Below are positions 10,040 through 19,133 of a DNA stretch of 64,000 nucleotides, one piece after another. A model generated the notes under the pieces. It did not search any database, was not told the DNA's origin, and saw only the letters and a list, made by a program, of their open reading frames with translations. The stretch is from NCBI GenBank assembly GCA_949316235.1, contig OX438755.1:20421151-20485150 (forward strand), given 5' to 3'. A program made the translations under genes and the position numbers. Numbering within the stretch: position 1 is the stretch's first letter; the number at the start of each line of letters is the position of its first letter. Source of the DNA: Oegoconia quadripuncta. Taxonomy: Eukaryota; Arthropoda; Insecta; Lepidoptera; Autostichidae.

Positions 10040-11125
10040 CCAAGCCCTAAATTTTAATTTATTTTTTCCATGTGTCCATTAATTTAATAATACAATAAAT
10101 AAAGGCAGGTACTATACTTATTTAAGTTCAATTTACAAATAATCACACCACCCAGTCGTGTCCAATATTATACTTAAGTTTACGTTACCAGTCATGAGTC
10201 TATCCAACGCTATACTTTATTTTCCTTATAAGGTCATCGGTCTATCTTGACCGGTCGTTCAATTTATTTTAATTATTGTACAGGTTACCAAGCCAAGCGA
10301 AACCAAGCCTTAAATTATGATTTAAGTTTTCCATGTGTCCATTAATTTAATAATGCAATAAATAAAGGCAGGTACTATACTTATTTCAGTTCAATTTACA
10401 AGTAATCAGTCCACCCAGTCGTGTCCATTATTATACTTAAGTTTACTTTACCAGTCCTGAGTCTACCCAGTCGTGTCGTCCAATGCTATACTTTATTATA
10501 CTTTACAGGTCATCAGTCTATCTTGACCGGTCGTTCAATGCTACGCTTAAGTTTATTTTAATTATTGTACAGGTTGCCAAGCCAAGCGAATTTTTTTTAT
10601 CCACAACGGGTTAGCACTTGATCTCAATCACACCGGATGTTAAGTGAAGATGAGGCCCATCTTATTTGGGGGACTGGCTATCTTATCTCTGACAACCGGA
10701 ACACAACAATGTTATTAACATTACTGTTTGGCGGCAGATTTGGATAAGATGGTGGTAGCTAGCCAGGCGGCCATGTAATATGCTCTACCAGCAACCAAAC
10801 CGAGTACTAAATATGTACCCCGCTGGGGATCGAACCCGCGACCTCCGAAACGTAAACCCAATGTTGTTTACATTGAGCCACGGAGGCGGTTTAAAATGTC
10901 CATAATGCAATAAATAAAGTCAGGTACTGTACTTATTTAAGTTTAATTTACAAGTAATCAGTCCACCCAGTCGTGTCCATTATTATACTTAAGTTTACTT
11001 TACCAGTCATGAGTCTACCCAGTCGTGTCGTCCAATGCTATACTTTATTATACTTTACAGGTCATCAGTCTATCTTGACCGGTCGTCCAATGCTACGCTT
11101 AAATTTATTTTAATCATTGTACAGA
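10040..11125 (+). repeat. about 261-bp tandem repeat, three copies, with a SINE inside
   Basis: Copies at 10040-10300, 10301-10590 and 10891-11124. Each reads ATGTGTCCATTAATTTAATA (or a shortened form), CAATAAATAAAGGCAGGTAC, CACCCAGTCGTGTCC, TATCTTGACCGGTCGT and TTTATTTTAAT-ATTGTACAG. Copies 2 and 3 carry an internal GAGTCTACCCAGTCGTGTCG insert that copy 1 lacks. SINE A copies follow copy 2 and copy 3 at sites about 15 bp apart. Confidence 0.85.
10591..10890 (-). mobile_element. SINE A
   Basis: Near full-length minus copy lying between tandem copies 2 and 3 of the 261-bp repeat. The head contains GGGATCGAACCCGCGACC, the reverse of a tRNA-like B box. Confidence 0.9.
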
Positions 11126-11480
11126 TTTTTTTTATACAACGGGTTAGCACTTGACCTCAATCACACCTGATGTTAAGCGAAGATGAGGCCGAAGGTGGTA
11201 GCGTACCGACCTGGAAACTCCATCATTTTGAGGGACTGGCTATCTTATCTCTGACAACAGGAACATAACAATGCTATTAATATTGCTGTGTGGCGGCAGA
11301 TTTAGATAAGATGGTGGTAGCTAGCCAGGCGGACATTTAATATGCCCTACCACCAACCAATTTACATTTACAATTTACCACCAACCAAACCGAGTACTTA
11401 AAAATGTATCCCGCTGGGAATCGAACCCGCAACCTCCGAATCGTAAACCCAACGTTGTTTACATTGAGCCACGGAGCCGG
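11125..11480 (-). mobile_element. SINE A with small internal duplication
   Basis: Minus copy at the end of tandem copy 3. CCACCAACCA occurs twice around ATTTACATTTACAATTTA (about 11348-11388), an insertion of about 30 bp absent from other copies. Confidence 0.9.
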
Positions 11481-11893
11481 AGGAGGTCTACTAAACGTGC
11501 CGAGCGGTTTTTCACCAAACAGCGCGCTACTAGCACCCAGGATCAAACGGTAACATGTACCTACTTTTAAAACACTATGTCTTCAGTTCTAAACACTATG
11601 GCTAGCATGACCCGTAGCTTCCATCCTGTCGTCACGTGCGGCCTTTATGGGAGTCATTGTAGACTACGAGACATGCTAACCAGGCAGGTTCAATGGGTTA
11701 ACAAACCAGTTATGCGCGATTCGCTCCTAAGTCCCACTGCTAGAAAGTAGTTTATGTTAATGTACATATTTATTTACAAATACAGATAAATTTGCCTTAA
11801 ATGGCAGATTATCACTAAATGGTTGTAGGTATATGCTGTAGTACAACACCGCTCATTGGTAACTATTTGCAGATCTGTATGAACGAATTGAAT
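11481..11893. other. unassigned sequence
   Basis: Nothing recognised. Confidence 0.5.
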
Positions 11894-12281
11894 TGTAGCT
11901 TTATACGGCTGTGAGATATGGACATTAACATAAAGGGATAGGGAAAGGTTAGAGGCATTCGAGATGTGGTGCTGGAGACGAATGGAGGGAATTAGCAGGA
12001 CCGAGAAGACAACAAATGAAGAGGTGTTAATGATGGTAAAGGAGAAGAGATGCCTGTTAGCCACAGTTGAGAACCGAAGAGGAAAGATGATAGGTCACTT
12101 GATACGACACGATATTTTTTTGAAGAACATAATTGAGGGAATGATTGAAGGAAAGAGAGGAAGGGGAAGACCTAGGCGTAATTACTTTGACCAAGTGAAA
12201 GAAAAGGTGAATGTCGTGTCGTACCAAGAGGTTAAAACGAGGGCGGAAAGTAGAGAGACGTGGTCATTAATCCACCGATAA
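11894..12281 (+). pseudogene. LINE ORF2 C-terminal fragment (RTE-like)
   Basis: Translates as VALYGCEIWTLT, a TAA stop at about 11937, then RDRERLEAFEMWCWRRMEGI, TNEEVL, KMIGHLIRHD and EGKRGRGRPRRNY. GCE-WT...LEAFEMWC-RR...GH--RHD...EGKRGRGRPR is the usual C-terminus of a widespread arthropod endonuclease/reverse transcriptase LINE. The polymerase domain is absent; only the end of the gene remains, with one stop codon. Confidence 0.85.
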
Positions 12282-12606
12282 GAGCAAACAATTAGAACTT
12301 AACAACAACCGACTCCAAGAGATCTGAAGCAGCCATTATAAGTGGCGTACACAGCGTTTTGTCACGGGGTAGGCAGAATGATAAAATTTGCTATTAAATG
12401 AGAAAAAATACAACTACAAAATAATAATTTACTCTTATGACAATCCCTGCAACTGTTTAGAATATTTCTGTTCATATCAGTATGAATCTCTGAAGTATTG
12501 ATCATGACAATGCATTTCGTGGAAATCTTACAATTTTCTGCCACTTATGTGTTCCCAGGTCCTCTCTACTACCGAAGATGGTCGCCGCGGGGCTTTAGTG
12601 GGTATA
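12282..12606. other. unassigned sequence
   Basis: Tail of the preceding LINE fragment, then nothing recognised. Confidence 0.45.
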
Positions 12607-12610
12607 TATA

Positions 12611-12834
12611 AAATGACGACGGAAAATGTCTGATAAAATTATTTTTTGCTTAGTAGTGGCCAATGGCGTGTCCCCCCCGTACAGGCAGAAAGGCAATGCA
12701 TACCTTTCTGCCTGTACGGGGGACGCAGAAAGGCAGTGCATACCTTTCTGCCTGTACGGGGGACACGCCATTGGTCACCCATTGGTCACTACTCAGCAAA
12801 AAATAATTTTATCAGACATTTTCCGTCGTCATTT
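12611..12834. mobile_element. fold-back element with duplicated core
   Basis: The outer arms AAATGACGACGGAAAATGTC and its complement enclose AATAATTTTATC-type inner arms and CCAATGGCGTGTCCCCC. The core GTACAGGCAGAAAGGCA-TGCATACC is itself a hairpin and is repeated in tandem. The whole 224 bp folds back on itself. No transposase. Frames on this strand only translate the repeats. Confidence 0.85.
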
Positions 12835-12908
12835 TTATTATTTCTATTGAAGTCGGCATTTTTTTAACCATTTTAACCAACCTTTTTACGTTTTTCTAAC
12901 ATGCATTG

Positions 12909-13010
12909 GGTCAGCGTGGCGGACTATGGCCCATACTCCCTTATTATACGAGGAAAGCCCTACATCCCTGCAGTTGCATGTTTACGGGCTGATGCTGATG
13001 ATTGAGCACG
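12909..13010 (+). mobile_element. SINE C, 3' part
   Basis: GGGTCAGCGTGGCGGACTATG to TTTACGGGCTGATGCTGATG. Head missing. Confidence 0.75.
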
Positions 13011-13358
13011 GGGTGTAGCTTCCTCCAATCTCCTTTTACGAGCTCGTAGTGTAAGTGGTTGGTACCTACTTGGTTGGTGTATTTCCTTCTTTAATCGGTA
13101 TAGGGGTTTTTACATTCACGTAGTGTCAGTGAAGGAAGAGGTGTAGTTCCCCCTCCTTAGTCTATACTTTCAAGTAATATAAGCGTAGCACAGGGTGTAG
13201 CTTCCTCCAGTAAGTAGTATGGAAATAGAGATTTAATTACTAAATTGAGAAAAAGGAGATTGGAGGACGTTCAAGTAGTAAATGTCTGTTTAGTACCTTC
13301 ATCCATAAAAGGAGATTGGAGGAGCTACACCCTGTGCCATGCTCATATTACTTGAAAG
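13011..13358. repeat. inverted repeat with GTGTAGCTTCCTCCA arms
   Basis: CTTTCAAGTAATATAAGCGT and CACAGGGTGTAGCTTCCTCC (13167-13210) are answered by the complement at 13315-13358. A third arm, GGGGTGTAGCTTCCTCCAAT, starts at 13012 and pairs with 13306-13333. No coding content. Confidence 0.75.
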
Positions 13359-13439
13359 TAAAAGACATATGCTACGCTCATAAATACAGATTTGAGTAAG
13401 TATTCGTACACCTTCATGTTGTCTCTGTGCCATGCATCA

Positions 13440-13490
13440 GCGTATAATCATTATTGTTGTTGCTATAGTGTAGTGTCAAATAAATATATG
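13440..13490 (+). repeat. 3'-tail fragment like the composite element
   Basis: ATTGTTGTTGCTATAGTGTAG then TGTCAAATAAATATATGTC resembles the 3' segment at 32225-32272 (ATTGTCATTGTGCGGTGTCAAATAAATATC). Suggests this tail exists independently of the composite element. Confidence 0.45.
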
Positions 13491-13498
13491 TCTATATA

Positions 13499-13766
13499 CA
13501 GGGCGTCCCAAAGTTATGGGACATGAAGGGGAAGTACCTTAAATATTGTAGATAGTGAATTTTGCTCAAAGAAGACTTTATGTTATTTTTAAAAGTTAGT
13601 AATTCTGCATTCATAGATTTTCTAAAAATTACTTGCTTCGGCTGGGAATCGAACCGACTTAAATGTGAAAAAAAAAACACCCTACTTTTATGATGCCAAT
13701 CGAAAGAATAGCTAAAAAATAATAACTCTGCCTAAGTAACATAGTATTTTAAAAGAAAGGAACAAC
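13499..13766 (+). repeat. left terminal inverted repeat
   Basis: 268 bp, ends at GGAACAAC. Contains a 62-codon open frame present in all four terminal repeats of the two copies (MFFFSHLSRFDSQPK-), which follows from conservation of the repeat and is unlikely to be a gene. At 13645-13655 it carries GGAATCGAACC, the complement of the Pol III B-box consensus. Confidence 0.93.
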
Positions 13767-14014
13767 ATAAAATGATTGAGTCAAATTTCAAGAAAGTTAT
13801 TTATTGCCGACGACGTTCGAAAAGTAGCGATATTATCATTCCAAAGATAGCATTGATTATTCGTAAATAAGTACCCACTTCATAAAATAGGTACTAACAT
13901 AGTTTTCCTTATTATAAGTGCACGTGTAGATGAAATGATAAAACTTGTATTTCAATACGTCCTCTGTAAGCTAGACAGAAGGCAAATTAAAAACAAAAAT
14001 AAATAATTTATAAT

Positions 14015-14146
14015 TTGAAAATGGAACAGTTTATGACAGCGTTTGTTTGAATGCATACTTTTTAAGATATTTTAAAAAGAAGTGATATTTTTAAATGTTG
14101 TTCTTAAATTTGAAAATGGAACAGTATGTGCGAGCGTTTGTTTTTC
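14015..14146 (+). repeat. short direct repeat before the transposase
   Basis: ATTTGAAAATGGAACAGT-TGxxxGCGTTTGTTT occurs at 14015-14051 and 14108-14144. Could be a transposase-binding or promoter duplication, or a 5' remnant of the reading frame; not decided. Confidence 0.6.
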
Positions 14147-14210
14147 GGATATTGATCTGTTTAGTCTCAATTCACTTACACAAGTGTTATTGTGTTAATT
14201 TATTGCGAAC

Positions 14211-15272
14211 ATGGCATATCAAGTAAGTTTTGATCTAATGGAAGCATATTTTTTGAACGATAAAGATATCTCTAGAAGTTTGCGGTGGTATGGCGTAAAA
14301 TATCCTGATAGACAAATACCGTCTCGTAAAGTTTTGAAAAGGCTTGTGAACAATTTGAAAACTCTGGGACGTTTCGATAAACGCCCAAGAGAACCACAGC
14401 AAGAAAACCATACGATCAACGACGAAGAACTTGGTATTTTAATTTACTTTTCGGCTTTTCCGAAAGCATCGGTGAGAGAAGGAGAACATGAAATTGGAGT
14501 TTCAAAAAGTAAAATACACCGTGTATTAAAAAAACACGGTTTTAAGAGTTATGTTGAAGGACGATTGGTTCAAAAATTACTTCCGGGCGATACAGAAAGG
14601 AGAAAAAATTTCTGTCTTGATATCCAGGCACGATTGCTCGAAGATCCAAATTTTTTGGATAATATTATTTGGACAGACGAATCTAACTTTAGCAATAACG
14701 GTATGTATAACCGCAACAATAATCGTATTTGGTCTAAAGAAAATCCCCTACGAGTGACTGAAACTAATAACCAAGTGCGTTTTTCACTCAACTGTTGGTG
14801 CGGACTTTTAAAAAACCGGGTTTTCTTAATCCATTTTTACCAAGGAACCTTGAACACAGAAAAGTATTTAGGAATACTTCAAATTTTAAGGGATAAGATA
14901 AGAAACCATTCCGCGGCGGAGCAAGAAAACTTAATTTTCCAACAAGATGGAGCTCCGGCTCATAATAGTCGGAGAGCAGCAGATTTTCTAAATGAATGTT
15001 TTCCTACATGGATTGGTACAAATGGACCGATTAGATGGCCGGCCAGATCCCCGGACCTCACACCATTAGATTTCTTCTTTTGGGGATACGTGAAAGATAT
15101 GCTATACAAAAAGCGATACGAGAACGTAGGCGAGTTGCAAACAGAATTGTGCCATATCACATCGAGTGTTCACCATAAAATGATTAGAAAATCAACAGGC
15201 AGCGGGCTCATTAAAAGATTGGCGATTTGCGTAAGAGAAGAGGGATCACATTTTGAGCATTTAATTAATTAA
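14211..15272 (+). CDS. transposase, IS630/Tc1/mariner superfamily (D,D40D)
   Basis: 353 aa, intact. Cuts and rejoins the element ends at TA sites in the nucleus. Residues 1-60 form a helix-turn-helix region of the DUF4817 type (LRWYGVKYPDRQIPSRKV-KRLV); a second HTH lies near 85-110 (KASVREGEHEIGVSKSKIHR). The DDD/E catalytic core shows D156 in IIWTDES, D246 in FQQDGAPAH and D287 in LTPLDFFFWG; 40 residues separate the last two, compared with 34 in mariner. The start at 14211 is in good context (GCGAACATGG) and matches the family N-terminus. No stop or frameshift. The TA flanks and long terminal repeats agree. The clade name is not certain; the catalytic triad and superfamily are. Confidence 0.95.
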   Translation: MAYQVSFDLMEAYFLNDKDISRSLRWYGVKYPDRQIPSRKVLKRLVNNLKTLGRFDKRPREPQQENHTINDEELGILIYFSAFPKASVREGEHEIGVSKSKIHRVLKKHGFKSYVEGRLVQKLLPGDTERRKNFCLDIQARLLEDPNFLDNIIWTDESNFSNNGMYNRNNNRIWSKENPLRVTETNNQVRFSLNCWCGLLKNRVFLIHFYQGTLNTEKYLGILQILRDKIRNHSAAEQENLIFQQDGAPAHNSRRAADFLNECFPTWIGTNGPIRWPARSPDLTPLDFFFWGYVKDMLYKKRYENVGELQTELCHITSSVHHKMIRKSTGSGLIKRLAICVREEGSHFEHLIN

Positions 15273-15350
15273 TTTACAAAAAAATACCTACTTAATTGAC
15301 TACGGCAGTTTCATGTATGTTTTTTATTTGATTAAAATGATTAATTTCAC

Positions 15351-15618
15351 GTTGTTCCTTTCTTTTAAAATACTATGTTACTTAGGCAGAGTTATTATTT
15401 TTTAGCTATTCTTTCGATTGGCATCATAAAAGTAGGGTGTTTTTTTTTTCACATTTGAGTCGGTTCGATTCCCAGCCGAAGCAAATAATTTTTAGAAAAT
15501 CTATGAATGCAGAATTACTAACTTTTAAAAATAACATAAAGTCTTCTTTGAGCAAAATTCACTATCTACGATATTTAAGGTACTTCCCCTTCATGTCCCA
15601 TAACTTTGGGACGCCCTG
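15351..15618 (-). repeat. right terminal inverted repeat
   Basis: Inverse of 13499-13766. GGTTCGATTCC at 15462-15472 is an exact B-box consensus match, flanked by GGCTGGGAATC complement pairing as in a T-arm; no A box at normal spacing, and a T-run precedes it. Confidence 0.93.
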
Positions 15619-15624
15619 TATATA

Positions 15625-15851
15625 CAGGGTGTCCCTGGAAGTATGGATCAAATCGAACAGGGGCATGGGGAAGGTCATTCCCAAACTTTTTAACCCTATG
15701 AATGTCGGTGCCATTTTTTACGGTTCAAAAGTTATGATCAATTTTTTACATTTTCATATTATCGAATAGTGCTTATACAAAAAAATTTTTTAAAAGAAAA
15801 CTAGCAAAGCTCAATTTTTTAATTAAAAATAATTAATTAATTTTTTTTTCT

Positions 15852-15887
<36 letters not shown>

Positions 15888-15957
15888 CAGCTTAAGTTTG
15901 GGAATGACCTTCCCCATGCCCCTGTTCGATTTGATCCATACTTCCAGGGACACCCTG
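15625..15957. mobile_element. 333-bp MITE, CAGGGTGTCCCTGG ends
   Basis: Perfect 64-bp terminal inverted repeats (15625-15688; 15894-15957) flanked by TATATA on the left and TATATATA on the right, so a TA-target Tc1/mariner-like MITE. The middle is AT-rich with a 40-bp T-run at about 15848. Ends share only CAGGG-GTCCC with the neighbouring transposon. It abuts that transposon with only TATATA between them. Confidence 0.93.
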
Positions 15958-16315
15958 TATATATAAGTGTTTTTATTCAAGTGGGTATCCATTATCTGCC
16001 ATTAGAGACATGAATGATAACACTAAACGTGAGAAAGAATACAATAGAATTGTATTGTAATAACAATGTTAGCTGATAGCATAACATCGTTTTACAATCT
16101 TTGATGTTATTTTAGTGATCGATTCGCTTCGGTTGTACGAGTAATTCTTGTGAGTCAGCATTCATGTTCACAGTTAAAATTATATTAAATAAGTGAAGTA
16201 TGTAGCCGAAGGTCGCTGTGGCCGATCAAAATTTGCAAATATAGCTGTTGGCCGCGACCTCGTTCACGTGGAATTTGTGTTTCCTACTTAATTTCACATA
16301 TACTATACACATATA
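15958..16315. other. unassigned sequence
   Basis: No gene. 16240-16262 (GGCCGCGACCTCGTTCACGTGG) resembles the 3' end of the Helitron-like family. Confidence 0.5.
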
Positions 16316-16370
16316 CTAGCTTTCCGCCCGCGACTTCGTCCACGTGGAACTCAATATAAATAGAAATTGT
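16316..16370 (-). mobile_element. Helitron-like 3' end
   Basis: CTAGCTTTCCGCCCGCGACT then CGTCCACGTGGAA is the reverse of the CCACGCGGACGAAG...GGCGGAAAGCTAG end at 35840-35873. The 5' part is not present. Confidence 0.6.
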
Positions 16371-16586
16371 ACAGATGACAACACAATTAAGGTCTATATA
16401 GGTCTTTATTAATATATTATAGAATATTAATATTTTTTTTATGATTACGGTATTTTTTTTTTTTAAACCATCATTGACCCACGCGCCTGCCGGAGATTGA
16501 TACTCGACTGGAAATTTTAATTGGTATTCATGTTTTCTGCAAGTTTTTTTAAATTATTTAATTTAATGATGCTACATCGTTTTTAA

Positions 16587-16800
16587 ACGACTTCAAAAAA
16601 GGAGGAGGTTCTGTATTCGGCGCGTATTTTTTTTTTTTTTTTATGTATGTACACCGATATCTCCGAGATTTGGCGGTTGATTCACATGGTTCTTTTTGTA
16701 AATGAAAGGGGATACCGTCGAGTTGGTCCCATTGTAATTTCAGCGCAATCGGTCCAGTAGTTTTTGTGTAATCATGGTAAACATCAGAATGGCATTACAT
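16587..16800 (+). repeat. AAAAAAGGAGGAGG repeat
   Basis: GACTTCAAAAAAGGAGGAGG, TTCTGTATTCGGCGCG, a T-run, TATGTATGTACACCGATATC and CAGCGCAATCGGTCCAGTAG. Shorter copies of the head at 17041, 17283, 17911 and (inverted) 18205. A common lepidopteran repeat, recognised from memory; class not assigned. Confidence 0.7.
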
Positions 16801-16879
16801 ATTTAGACGATTTTGTAGTTTTTACACAGGGAAACTAAGTAGATACAGTTTGGGTTTGTATGGAAAAAGTGTAGAGAAG

Positions 16880-17345
16880 GTCGGTGTGATTGTCAGCAAT
16901 AAATATGACAAATCGAAGATGATCAGGTCGAGCTGGTACACCCGAACTGCCCATCTAACCTGTAGGAGCGAGAAGGTTCGCAATCGCACAAAAATTATCA
17001 GGAAGATTAGCAACCACGGATAAATACTAATAACTTTTTTTAACCGACTTCAAAAAAGGAGGAGGTTCTGTATTCTTTATGTATGTACATCGATTAGTCC
17101 GAGATTTTTAAGCCAATTTACGTCGGTGTGATTATCAACAATAAATATGACAAATCGAAGATCATCAAGTCGAGCTGGTACACCCCAAGTGCCCACCTAA
17201 CCTGTAAGAGCGAGAAGGTTCGCCATCGCACAAAAATTATCATGGAGATTAGCAACCACGGATAAATACTAAAAACTTTTTTTAACCAACTTCAAAAAAG
17301 GAGGAGGTTCTGTAATCTTTATGTATGTACATCGATTAGTCCGAT
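16880..17345 (+). repeat. 242-bp tandem duplication
   Basis: GTCGGTGTGATT-TCA-CAATAA at 16880 and 17122, each followed by CAAATCGAAGAT, GAGCTGGTACACCC, ACCTAACCTGTA-GAGCGAGA and the AAAGGAGGAGG head. Two copies, about 93 percent alike by eye. Confidence 0.85.
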
Positions 17346-17648
17346 TTACATGATTATAAGGCCGTGCCTGTGCTCACGCTGCTCAGCGGACTCCTCGGCA
17401 AGCCGGTCGTGTATAAGACCGAGTTTATGCTCGTTCCGTTCGGGAGTTTCCCGACGAATATGTGATTTAACGTAATCTTTCATAGCTACTAGACGTACTC
17501 GGCGAGCTTCGGGCGTCTCCTGGGAACGCGAAATTGCGTTCCGTGAGGCATTTTTTTTAAGCCGTAGTACCCTCTCAGTTTCGGTTTCTTTTGACCGACA
17601 GTTATTTAAACGAGCAGCACCTTTCATAGGCCTGCCCATATTGGTCAA
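17346..17648 (-). CDS. arginine-rich repeat ORF, likely from a Helitron or other mobile element
   Basis: 100 aa. Starts MTNMGRPMKGAARLN and then repeats a rough unit: SQETPEARRVRLVAMKDYV, RRETPERNEHKLGLIHDRL, EESAEQREHRHGL. The E-T/S-x-E-x-R---RL spacing is what I recall before the Rep/helicase part of some insect Helitrons and in some retroelement proteins. It has no polymerase, helicase or protease motif and is probably the truncated N-terminus of a mobile-element ORF. It is GC-richer than its flanks. It runs directly out of the second 242-bp repeat. Confidence 0.45.
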   Translation of the reverse strand: MTNMGRPMKGAARLNNCRSKETETERVLRLKKNASRNAISRSQETPEARRVRLVAMKDYVKSHIRRETPERNEHKLGLIHDRLAEESAEQREHRHGLIIM

Positions 17649-17713
17649 TTAATATATTTTATTATTTTGTAATGTCTGACCAGACACTAAAAAGAATTAA
17701 ATAAAAAGGATTT

Positions 17714-18221
17714 AAAAAAAAACGACTTCAAAAAACCCGGAAAAAATAATTTAATTAAACTACTGCAATAATAATAACTGAAAAGTATAAAATAATAAAC
17801 CAGAGCAGAATGTTCTTTATAGATAGCCTATAAAATACACAATCGAATGAAAGTAAACAGTAATAACTTCATTAATTGAATATTTAAATTGTATGAAAAT
17901 TCCTTTGTTAACCGAATTCAAAAAAGGAGGAGGTCCTGTATTCGGGGCGTATTTTTACTGTTTTGTTGATTGTGTATTTTATAGGCTAGGCAGGCACCGA
18001 CTTCAAAAAGTACCTATTGTATATATTTTTAATTTCATTATTATACCTAACTATTATTGTATAGCATATAACTTGTATTGTATTCTCATTATATATAATA
18101 GTGTACATCTATCTATAAAGAACATTCTGCTCTGGTTTATTATTTTATACTTTTCAGTTATTATTATTGCAGTAGTTTAATTAAATTATTTTTTCCGGGT
18201 TTTTTGAAGTCGTTTTTTTTT
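17714..18221. repeat. inverted repeat, 113-bp arms
   Basis: Arms 17714-17826 and 18109-18221 are exact or almost exact complements, reading AACGACTTCAAAAAACCCGG outside and TGTTCTTTATAGATAG inside. A second inner pair, CCTATAAAATACACAATC (17828) and its complement (17968), lies in the 282-bp spacer, along with a copy of the AAAAAAGGAGGAGG head. Confidence 0.9.
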
Positions 18222-18226
18222 AATAT

Positions 18227-18303
18227 TATACCGGATGAGTTTTTTTTACGTAAGGAAAAAAAATCGGGCATATTAGCTAAGTGAGATAAAAGGTATTGGC
18301 ATA
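18227..18303 (-). repeat. short repeat H
   Basis: Reverse of the H order: ACCGGATGAGTTTTTTTTAC, GGGCATATTAGCTAAGTGAG, AAAGGTATTGGCATAG. Confidence 0.75.
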
Positions 18304-18650
18304 GAAAGAAAGAAAGAAAGAAATCATTTATTTCGGACTTTGAGGTCCATACATTATAAAATAAAATACATACACATAAATATACAAAAGTGTTAGTGCC
18401 AAACAACTTAATAATTATGTCAGTAAAATTTAAAATGCTCATTGGATGCCACATGCATCGACATCCAGTGAGCGAGAACAGGGCTGTCTATTCTCTCAGC
18501 TATCACCCTCAGGAGACTGTTGTTACCGCCCCTCACCCGCTCCCTCAGAGAGGCCACGCGCTTTCGCAGCACGGCATGAAAGCCGTCCGTGTTCCAGGCG
18601 GCGAACATTCCCGAGGCGCTGCAGCGCGAAGGCAGTCCCAAAGTCCCAAC
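18300..18650 (-). pseudogene. LINE C-terminus and (TTTC)n tail
   Basis: On the minus strand 18625-18420 reads CSASGMFAAWNTDGFHAVLR, KRVASLRERVRGGNNSLLRV and IAERIDSPVLAHW. SGMF-----DGFHA-LRK--ASL--RVR is the C-terminus of a common lepidopteran LINE reverse transcriptase. The (TTTC)n tail, seen here as AAAG repeats at 18301-18323, marks the true 3' end. Confidence 0.8.
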
Positions 18651-18654
18651 AATC

Positions 18655-18735
18655 CAAACAACAACAGCGGTGACACTTACCATCAGGTGCGCCTCTTGCT
18701 CGTTTGCCCACCTCTTCAATAAAAAAAAAAAAATC
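18655..18735 (+). mobile_element. LINE 3' tail
   Basis: GTGACACTTACCATCAGGTG, CTCTTGCTCGTTTGCCCACC then TTCAATAAAAAAA. The reverse of the 3' end of the LINE at 19222-19690, so the same family. Confidence 0.8.
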
Positions 18736-19133
18736 CCCTGAGGGTGTTATCATACTTTGGTGTAATTGCTTCAGAGGTTGCACGTGTATAAAGTTTGGCA
18801 GTAGGCTTTGAATAATGTAATTTTCACTTCACAGGAATAACGTGCAAACCTCCGTGCTAGCATATTACCCCTTACAGCCAGCGCCCAGGCATAGGTAGTT
18901 ATTTTTTTTTTCTTCAAAACCATAAAATATAATAAAACGTTGTGTCATTTGACGGTCGCGTTTATATAGCCTATTCCACATAATTACATAATTAAATTAA
19001 ATAAATAAAAAAACTTGGAGAAAACATGAGTTCGAATTAAAATTCGCATGATAGGAACCTTACGAATACCACCAGTCGCATATCAATCTACGGCAGCAGG
19101 TGCGAGGGTCGACTAAAGTTTGAAAAAAAAAAA
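18736..19133. other. unassigned sequence
   Basis: Nothing recognised. Confidence 0.5.

Larger units (their letters stand above)
13499..15618 (+). mobile_element. complete IS630/Tc1/mariner-type transposon, D,D40D
   Basis: 2120 bp flanked by TA (13497-13498; 15619-15620). Both ends begin CAGGGCGTCCCAAAGTTATG, and the terminal inverted repeats are 268 bp long with only about three mismatches. Between them lie a 444-bp 5' region, the 353-aa transposase gene and a 78-bp 3' region. The match of both long repeats and the open reading frame point to a recent insertion. A deleted relative sits at 5778-6610. The long repeats are unlike the 20-30 bp of typical mariners. Confidence 0.95.

Noticed and set aside
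12626..12867. Two overlapping 73-74 aa frames
   Set aside because: They translate the fold-back element and its duplicated core.
16316..18221. A full Helitron with Rep/helicase
   Set aside because: Only a Helitron-like 3' end and an R-rich ORF are seen; no Rep HUH motif or helicase.
18390..18783. Plus-strand frames of 75-110 aa and minus frame at 18523
   Set aside because: Shadows of the minus-strand LINE C-terminus (SGMFAAWNTDGFHA).
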